Shown here: positions 58,513-64,000 of the stretch, one piece after another
Position numbering within the stretch: position 1 is the stretch's first letter
Layout: every line of letters begins with the position of its first letter
Program-made: the position numbers and the translations under genes
Notes under the pieces: model-generated
Database searches by the model: none
What the model was told of the DNA's origin: nothing
What the model saw: only the letters and a program-made list of their open reading frames with translations
Source: Lumbricus terrestris
Taxonomy: Eukaryota > Annelida > Clitellata > Crassiclitellata > Lumbricidae
DNA: 64,000 nt
Direction of reading: 5' to 3'
Assembly: GCA_949752735.1 (NCBI GenBank)
Contig: OX457052.1
Location: 17,248,149 to 17,312,148, forward strand

Positions 58513-58587
58513 TCGTCGTCGTCGTCGTCATCATCATCATCATCGTCATCATCATCATCGTCATCATCATCGTCGTCGTCGTCGTCA

Positions 58588-58661
<74 letters not shown>

Positions 58662-58666
58662 ACCAT
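58513..58666 (+). repeat. (TCG)n/(TCA)n microsatellite
   Basis: Uninterrupted TCR triplets of about 150 bp. Poly-Ser, poly-Arg/His and poly-Val/Ile frames are artefacts. Confidence 0.97.
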
Positions 58667-58852
58667 CATTTCTAATCGACTGGTCAGTTGCAATGTTTAA
58701 ACTGCGGTCTCATCATTATCGTCCAACATCCGGTCGGCAATTAAACGACAAATTGTCTGCACTTGTCCCCTTAAGTAGATAAATCTGTCAGGCGGCATGC
58801 ACATGTAGACAGTGGGAGTCAGTGTGCGCTTGACCGTATCGTTCCGCTCTGG

Positions 58853-58880
58853 ACAACAACAGCAGCAGCAGCAGCAGCGC
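58853..58880 (+). repeat. short (CAG)n
   Basis: About seven CAG triplets preceded by AAC triplets. Confidence 0.9.
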
Positions 58881-59040
58881 TTCGATACGCCTGAGCGATT
58901 CAACTATTTTTTCCTAGATCGTCTTCTGCGTTGGCTTGTTTTGGCCGTCGAGACCTACAAATCACGCGGACGCATAGCATGTCTCAGCCGACTCGGTATC
59001 TCGAGGACAGCAGTTCCGAGTAATGTTCTGATTTGGTCCC

Positions 59041-59194
59041 GTGACACCAAAAATCGTTTGCTAAAAATGGAACTGATATGCCTGCAGTTACATATTGCTA
59101 ATGATTTTCACTGCAAAAGATTGCTTTTATACAACTGCACGAATTCATTTACAACTGCGCTTAGTTTTGTGTACAACTGCCCGTTAAAAAATTC

Positions 59195-59196
<2 letters not shown>
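59041..59196 (-). mobile_element. hAT MITE, family A, 5'-truncated
   Basis: GTACAACTGCCCGTTAAAAA and ATTCCTG are the family A right half (compare 49573-49771). The other end is missing. A (CA)n array starts directly at its terminus. Confidence 0.7.

Positions 59197-59276
<80 letters not shown>
59197..59276 (+). repeat. (CA)n microsatellite
   Basis: About 78 bp of CA dinucleotides. Confidence 0.98.
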
Positions 59277-59467
59277 CATCGACGGCACAGAACCGCTTGA
59301 CAATGTGTATTGGACTTACACACAGAGTCATACAGTCCAACTCTTGGAGCTCGCGCTACAAGCTTAGCGCATTAAGCCTCCGAACAACACTCAAAATCCC
59401 TTTTGTTCTAATTACAACCGCACATAAGTAAGCTTACACCGTATTTGGAGGAATTGTTTCGACCAGA

Positions 59468-59663
59468 GTTTTTTTAAATAAATTTTCTAACTGCACAATC
59501 CCTTCGTTTTCTTCCCATCCTCCATGGTAAATTACTCGTATAATCGGAGAGCAATGACCATTTTAAAACGAGTTTTCACTGCGCATCAGTGCTTCAACAA
59601 CTGCACAAATCCGTTTAGAGAATTGCACATTTTGTCTACAAATGAAAGCGAAGAAAAGCCATG
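59468..59663 (-). mobile_element. hAT MITE, family A, degenerate
   Basis: Body words TTCCCATCCTCCATGGTAAA, AACAACTGCACAAATCCG and TTGCACATTTTGTC match the complete copies. Both termini are mutated. Confidence 0.75.
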
Positions 59664-59804
59664 CTGCTGTTGATGACTACCGTAGCCTACAATTCGGACC
59701 CACAGTTATTGAGAGCATTTTGATTTAAGCAGACGTCTATTTGTATACTTGTCCTGTTTTATAATCAGGTTATAAATAGGTTCTAATTCAATTTAATGCA
59801 CTGG

Positions 59805-59875
59805 TTGCACTCTGCCAGTGCCAGTCCCAAGACTGGATAAAGGAGGACGGCGACACTAAGCATCTGTAAAATGGC
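59805..59875 (-). repeat. single copy of the 125-bp repeat unit seen at 7855-8152
   Basis: On the minus strand, GTGTCGCCGTCCTCCTTTAT and CAGTCTTGGGACTGGCACTG match the tandem unit, here unamplified. Confidence 0.7.
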
Positions 59876-59919
59876 AGTGTCGTTAAACAGTAACAACAGC
59901 CATACATTTGCCGACTTAG

Positions 59920-60065
59920 ATCTATGCCCAAGCTAAATTCACCTGCATTTTATAAGTCGCTCAAATCCTACTTTTTAGCTGTGACTGGGCTGGGAGCGCC
60001 TCTTAGTAGGCTAGATTTCTTGAAGAAGCGCTATTTAAATTTTTGAAATGAATGAATGAAAGAAT
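59920..60065 (+). pseudogene. L2-like LINE 3' end, frameshifted, with (GAAT)n tail
   Basis: The plus strand encodes SPAFYKSLKSYF, like HPAGFYKSLKSFFF of the copy at 50425. Then come GGGAGCGCCTCTTAGTAG, TTGAAGAAGCGCTATTTAAA and ATGAATGAATGAA. Its register differs near the end, so it is a decayed copy. Confidence 0.75.
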
Positions 60066-60528
60066 TAATTTGGTTTGAGGTTATCTGTGCCGACAATTAC
60101 GCCCTACTGGTGCCCTACTCTGCAGCTATAATGAGTACACTGTCCGTCCACCTTCTCGATGGAAAGATGAGACGGTGAGGGAGAGGACTATGTCCACGCA
60201 CACGCCGTCATATATACCGAGGCTGGGGAAATGAAGTCGATAAAACTTCATACCCATCATGGCCGCTTTCCAGACTATAGTTCAAAAGATGTCTACTCTC
60301 CTCTGCTTCATCTCCTTTCAAGAACACTTAGACTAAGATTCCATGGAAGGCCTGTTTCTTTTAAATTGGGAAAATCAATAGCCTGCAAGTCCTTCCGAAG
60401 CTGAAGCCTCCAATCTACCGGATTGGTAGTTTAACTTATGTAGCCTATGCTGGCCGTATGGAAGCGGTCCATGGCAGCATACAATGACTAAACCATATAC
60501 TATAGGCCTAGGTCTAACCCTATAGCTA
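60066..60528. other. unannotated stretch
   Basis: Nothing recognised. Confidence 0.4.
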
Positions 60529-62160
60529 TAGGGTCGACCGGGGGGTTATGGACCCCTTAAGCTTTTTGGTTATTATGTGCTTAGTTTTGAATAAAGATTA
60601 CAATGTGAATATTCTATTTCAAAGTACTCTAGGAGAGGTACTTGGAACGTTATTAAATGCTGGAAAATATAAACAGGTTTTTGTGGAAAATTCATAAATT
60701 GAATTTTTGTTTAGTGTCCATATCACCCCGTGATTGGGGGGATATGGACATGGGGTGTCCATATCACCCCACTAATGTCCATATCTCCCCATAGCACCTG
60801 AATGATATGGAAGTTATTAAGAAACATTAAACAGTCATTGACTTTATGAGTTTATGAGAACATTGGTAACCAGAACAAAAGGCAGCACTTTGTGTCCGTC
60901 TCTGAAGACACGGACATGGATGCTGGTGGCATTGGGAAATCTTCCGGTTCGTTGAGTAGCGTAGACATAGGCAATAGATCCAATGCCATCGCCGGTGCAT
61001 TAAGCTGCCCAAACATTCCATGGGGATATACCAGATGTCTCTTCCTGTAGGCCTACATTGAGTGGCACACACTATGTATCCAGCGCCTCCTCCAGTAAGT
61101 TGTGCGACACAGACATAGATGATGGTCCCAGTGACTCCTCTTGTATACCGCATGAGACAGAGGATTGTTCCAGTGCCATCACCGGTAGCCTACATTAGGC
61201 TGCCCATACACTGGTGAAATATTAGATCTCTTCCTGCAGGTCTACATTGAGTTGCACATACGATGAATTCACTGCTTCACTGCTGCACCTGCTAATTTGA
61301 CATTGTCTAAAGACCACTGAACCCTAATGTTTCCATTTTGGAACTCTCGTGGCGTTGTTTGCAATAATTCCGATCAAAAAAGCAATTAAACGATACCAAT
61401 ATCAGTTAGTCTGTTTAAAACATTCTTTACGTACAAACAACACAGCTGTGGAGGTATGGACATTCGGCCGGGGTGATATGGACAATGTCCATATCACCCC
61501 GGTGTCTCAGAGTCCATATCACCCCAATAGCAATGGTATATCAGATCGTTACTTTCTCACATTTAGGAAGCACATGACGTGAAATTAAAGACACATATAC
61601 ATTGTCAAATAACCTTTATATAAAACTGCCAACTTCAAAAATTTTTATCTCAAAGGCACCTTTTTATATAATTTTCCTAATCAGGGTTAGCTATTATAGA
61701 GAAATTGGATAATTTTAAAAACAACGCATATAAATCTGAACTTTACCATCGCGACATCAGATTATAGTTGAAAGGTGAAGGACGAATGCGCATAGAGCTA
61801 TAAACAGATTAGAGTTTATTATATTCATTCATTCATTCATTCATTCATTCATAGCATTTATATAGCGCCCCTTCAAGAAACTACTCAGAGGCGCTCCCAG
61901 CCCAACCACGAGCAAAGAAAAAAGACTTGAGAGACTTGTAGAACCCAGCCGGATGGGCCACAAGTAAAGAGCGAAGCGCAACCGGGAGGTCATTCCAGAC
62001 AGTAGGCCCCACAACCGAGAAAGCACGGCGCTGCTTAATAACTAAGCGAGCCCGCGGGACCAGAAGTTCACCCCTAGCCGAAGAGCGTAGTATCATATTT
62101 AGCTGTAGAAGACCAGTGGCCATAACACCCAGGGTGTCCATAACCCCCCGGGTGACCCTA
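60529..62160. mobile_element. TA-flanked transposon with phrase-repeat ends (GTCCATATCACCCC)
   Basis: The element spans 60531-62158 with TA on each side. GGGTCGACCGGGGGGTTATG and, inverted, GGGTCACCCGGGGGGTTATG are the termini. The phrase GTCCATATCACCCC recurs in both orientations near 60715-60795 and 61480-61530. An internal partly duplicated block (60900-61270, shared words TGCCATC.CCGGT and CTCTTCCTG.AGG) encodes a Cys-rich frame without a recognised fold. A LINE 3' end interrupts it at 61825-62095. The TA flank fits Tc1/mariner-like or related groups. Confidence 0.72.
61825..62095 (-). pseudogene. L2-like LINE ORF2 C-terminus inserted in the transposon
   Basis: The minus frame has LRSSARGELLVPRARLVIKQ, AFSVVGPTVWNDLP and GWAGSASE with its stop, nearly identical to the copy at 50425-50832. 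The tail and ATGA repeats follow. The high similarity suggests both are recent. Confidence 0.9.
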
Positions 62161-62189
62161 AGAATAAGACAAGTTATTTCTTTTCAACT

Positions 62190-62195
62190 TTTATT
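62190..62195 (-). terminator. poly(A) signal AATAAA of the protamine-like gene
   Basis: AATAAA on the minus strand lies 142 bp after the stop codon. It is about 30 bp upstream of the boundary of the transposon ending at 62158, so the transposon starts almost at the expected cleavage site. Confidence 0.65.
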
Positions 62196-62337
62196 GAGCG
62201 AACATTCATAGACTTCATCGGTCTAGTATTTTAAATAAGTTCGCAGACGAAAGTTCATCTGTTGCGGTCGCTCGAGTCTTTCCCGTCTTCAGCGTAGAAG
62301 GAGGAGGACGCCCTCCCGATGGTAGCAGCCTCGTCGT

Positions 62338-62574
62338 CTAGTGGCGTCGGCGACGTCGTCGGCGGCGTCCGTGGCTTCGTGGGCGACCGCTGCGGCGGCG
62401 ATAGCTGCGGCGGCGACGGCTTCTTCCCGACCCGCGGCGTCTCCGTCTCCGTCGCGAAGGAGTCGCTCCCTCGTCATCGTCGTCCTTGGCCGCCGCTGCT
62501 GCCGACGCTCCCGGCCGAGCGCTGCGAGACCTCGCCCTCCGTCTCGCTTCGACTTCCTCTCCCAGGTCTTCTTC
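62338..62574 (-). CDS. protamine-like arginine-rich protein, exon 2
   Basis: This exon encodes residues 10-87. It starts after the acceptor TTGTTCTTGATTGCGCAG in phase 0 and ends with TAG at 62340-62338. Residues 10-18 are acidic (EEDLGEEVE), 20-29 are Arg/Ser, 34-38 are Ala and 40-44 are DDDDE. The last 40 residues contain 25 Arg, with blocks of 7, 4, 3 and 8, separated by Ser, Gly, Tyr, Pro and His, and end in His. Arg is written with CGA, CGC, CGG, CGT and AGA in mixed order, so the run is not a triplet repeat. The composition matches protamines, which condense DNA in sperm nuclei. Removal of an acidic leader is known for cuttlefish and mammalian P2 protamine precursors. The Ala-rich frame overlapping it (62289-62582) is less likely because it lacks this splice support. 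Confidence 0.62.
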   Translation of the reverse strand, partial: EEDLGEEVEARRRARSRSARPGASAAAAAKDDDDEGATPSRRRRRRRGSGRSRRRRSYRRRSGRPRSHGRRRRRRRRH

Positions 62575-62962
62575 CTGCGCAATCAAGAACAACAACACCC
62601 TGCCCTAAGAGAACGCCTTATAGGGCAACAATCGCCTGAATCTAAGCTATCTTAAAACAGGCCAGTGTCTAAGCGTGTAAGCTTAACCGCTTAGACATCG
62701 GTCCGTATACAGGACTAATAATTATACATCTAAGCTAGATAAATCTAAATATAGAAAAGTCTAAATATAGAAAAATCTAAATATAGATACACCTGAAAGA
62801 GTCTTACACTTAAAAATCAACTAAGCCTATCATTAGCCTACTCCTATCTAAGGCCTAAAATGACCCTGTTCTCTTGTAAGTTTGACTCTTACACTGGCCG
62901 AAGAGAGGCGGTCCGAGGACCGCTTCCCTTCGGCCAGCATAAGTTATATAAGTCAAACTTAC
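62575..62962 (-). other. intron of the protamine-like gene, 388 bp
   Basis: The donor GTAAGT on the minus strand follows CTG at 62963. The acceptor GCGCAG ends at 62575. Both match consensus and keep the frame. Confidence 0.65.
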
Positions 62963-62989
62963 CAGTTCGAGATCTTCGTAGTCTTCCAT
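62963..62989 (-). CDS. protamine-like protein, exon 1 coding part (9 codons)
   Basis: ATG at 62989 begins MEDYEDLEL in the context AGGATGG (purine at -3, G at +4). It is the first ATG downstream of the predicted initiator at 63033, and an in-frame TAA lies upstream. Joined in phase 0 to exon 2, it gives an 87-residue precursor with 11 acidic residues among the first 18. An ATG at about 63056 in another frame overlaps the TATA-like box and so should lie upstream of the transcript. Confidence 0.6.
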
Positions 62990-63028
62990 CCTCTTGTTGT
63001 TCTTCCGATCTTCTTCCAGCGTAGGAGG

Positions 63029-63192
63029 GACTGAGTGCCCCACGGGATCGCTCCATTTTTATGACTTTCAGGCCGAAAACGAACCGCTTGTAGCCAATCA
63101 TAGCGCAGCGTTGACCATAATACGCTGCCACGGTGACCGGCCTGGAGCCAATCATAGAGAAGCTCCGAACACAATACGTTGCCATGGTAACC
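63029..63192 (-). promoter_or_regulatory. compact promoter with TATA-like box, initiator, two CCAAT boxes and RFX X-box
   Basis: On the minus strand, CATAAAAA (63064-63057) lies 31 bp before TCAGTCC (63035-63029, an initiator with A at 63033). Inverted CCAAT boxes are at 63095-63099 and 63148-63152, about 62 and 115 bp upstream. GTTGCCATGGTAAC at 63178-63191 is a perfect palindromic X-box. GCTGCCACGGTGACC at 63124-63138 is a weaker one 54 bp away. The CCAAT spacing (53 bp) and X-box spacing (54 bp) indicate a duplicated module. RFX factors bind X-boxes and drive ciliary and spermatid genes in animals. Confidence 0.65.
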
Positions 63193-63417
63193 AGATCTCG
63201 GGATGTGATTTTCGCTCGTATTCTGAATTCAGAAGTTGTGAGCTTACAAAGTATATTAGTCCACTGTTTGCATTTTTTAAAATAAAAGAAGCTACGGAGA
63301 ATCGGAGATATTCGATTTGATCGATCCAGCTCATCAGTCATCATGTCTAGGCAGACACGCAATATTTGTCAGCGATCGCGATTTATGCAGTGTTCTGAGC
63401 ATGGCTTACAGAACTGA
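63193..63417. other. unannotated stretch upstream of the protamine-like gene
   Basis: A divergent gene could start here, given the palindromic X-box, but no first exon is recognised before the window ends. Confidence 0.4.
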
Positions 63418-63530
63418 AGTTTGGAGCTTACTATTACTATTACTATTGCGATAACAATTACGATTACTATTACGATTACTATTACAATTGCTATTGCGAT
63501 TACGATTGGCCTGCCATAGACATTGAGCGC
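63418..63530 (-). mobile_element. (ATTACK)n array, probably a LINE tail
   Basis: TTACTATTACGATT-type hexamers end in GCGATTACGATTGGCC and a GAGCGCC word, like the tail variants at 21434 and 50920. Confidence 0.5.
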
Positions 63531-63788
63531 CTTAATCTGTTTTCTAAAATAAAATACAAAATCAAGCTATGGCGTATTCTGCTCTCAAACATTTTCAAAG
63601 AGGGTTTGATCCGCGTTATGCAGGCATAGCAAAAAACGCGACCGATTTCAGAGCATGAATTGTGGTTTTGAATATAAGGAATCGAATGCGTGGGTAGTAT
63701 TTTCTTTCGAATAGGATCAATTAAGGTATTAGGCTACACTTCACGGAAATTATTATGTGAGAGGGGCGGACCAGCCTGAAAATGATGT
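63531..63788. other. unannotated stretch
   Basis: Nothing recognised. Confidence 0.4.
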
Positions 63789-64000
63789 TGACTAGGCAGG
63801 GCCGTTTAAAGCGGTTAGGCTACTGGTAAGGCGTTTTTCAAGGGAACTTAAAAGCCCCTTCCTTCCTTTCCCATCCTTCATGGTGAATTGCACGAAATCG
63901 GATGGCTATGACCTTCTGTTTGATGCTTTTAACTGCACGGAAGTGCATCTGCAACTGCACAGATTCATTGAGAACTGCACATTTTGTGTAAAACTGCACA
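63789..64000 (-). mobile_element. hAT MITE, family A, cut by the window end
   Basis: CAGGGCCGTTTAAAG at 63797 and body words TTCCCATCCTTCATGGTGAA and GAACTGCACATTTTGTGT match family A. About 30 extra bases lie near 63815-63840. The other end is outside the window; if complete, it should be flanked by TGACTAGG. Confidence 0.8.

Noticed and set aside
62289..62582. Ala-rich alternative frame over protamine-like exon 2
   Set aside because: It needs a start inside the acceptor region and does not join exon 1 in frame from the first ATG; the Arg frame does.
62889..63362. 157-residue minus-strand frame across the promoter
   Set aside because: It reads through the CCAAT and X-box region and the intron donor. 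Its first residues are in AT-rich DNA with no support.

Overview
The window is eukaryotic, from the nuclear genome of an animal. It has long AT-rich non-coding DNA, dense simple repeats, GT-AG introns, poly(A) signals, tRNA-derived SINEs, LINE 3' ends and many short inverted-terminal-repeat transposons. The one clear conserved gene is a neuropeptide G-protein-coupled receptor of the myosuppressin/FMRFamide/sex-peptide receptor type, a group best known from protostomes. I therefore infer an invertebrate, probably marine and plausibly lophotrochozoan, but cannot name the species. There are no bacterial operons, and most open frames in the window are translations of microsatellites.

Layout. Positions 1-37,500 hold no gene I can support. 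They carry a 32-bp and a 19-bp minisatellite, several microsatellite blocks, two long purine tracts, LINE and SINE copies, and a dense set of non-autonomous DNA transposons. Many of these transposons can be delimited exactly by perfect 8-bp target duplications, the hAT signature. Positions 38,087-52,321 are the receptor gene on the plus strand: two coding exons (38,087-38,550 and 51,433-52,321) separated by a 12.9-kb intron. The intron is filled with a SINE, a dead mariner copy, a 2.8-kb hAT-like element, LINE 3' ends and microsatellites. Positions 52,322-60,530 are intergenic and repeat-rich, including a nested hAT element. Positions 60,531-62,158 are a TA-flanked transposon whose ends are built from repeated short phrases. 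Immediately beyond it, on the minus strand (63,192 down to about 62,175), lies a compact two-exon gene for an 87-residue protein. It has an acidic leader and a tail of 40 residues that is 62% arginine, and looks like a protamine (sperm nuclear basic protein) precursor. Its promoter has a TATA-like box, an initiator, two CCAAT boxes and a perfect RFX X-box.

How things relate. The two genes show no functional link. The transposons do: the SINE family ends in the same 3' sequence as the resident LINE, including the last codons and stop of the LINE ORF, so the SINE probably uses that LINE's machinery. A hairpin module recurs inside several otherwise different hAT-like families. All family assignments come from reading the sequence by eye; no database search or expression data was available.
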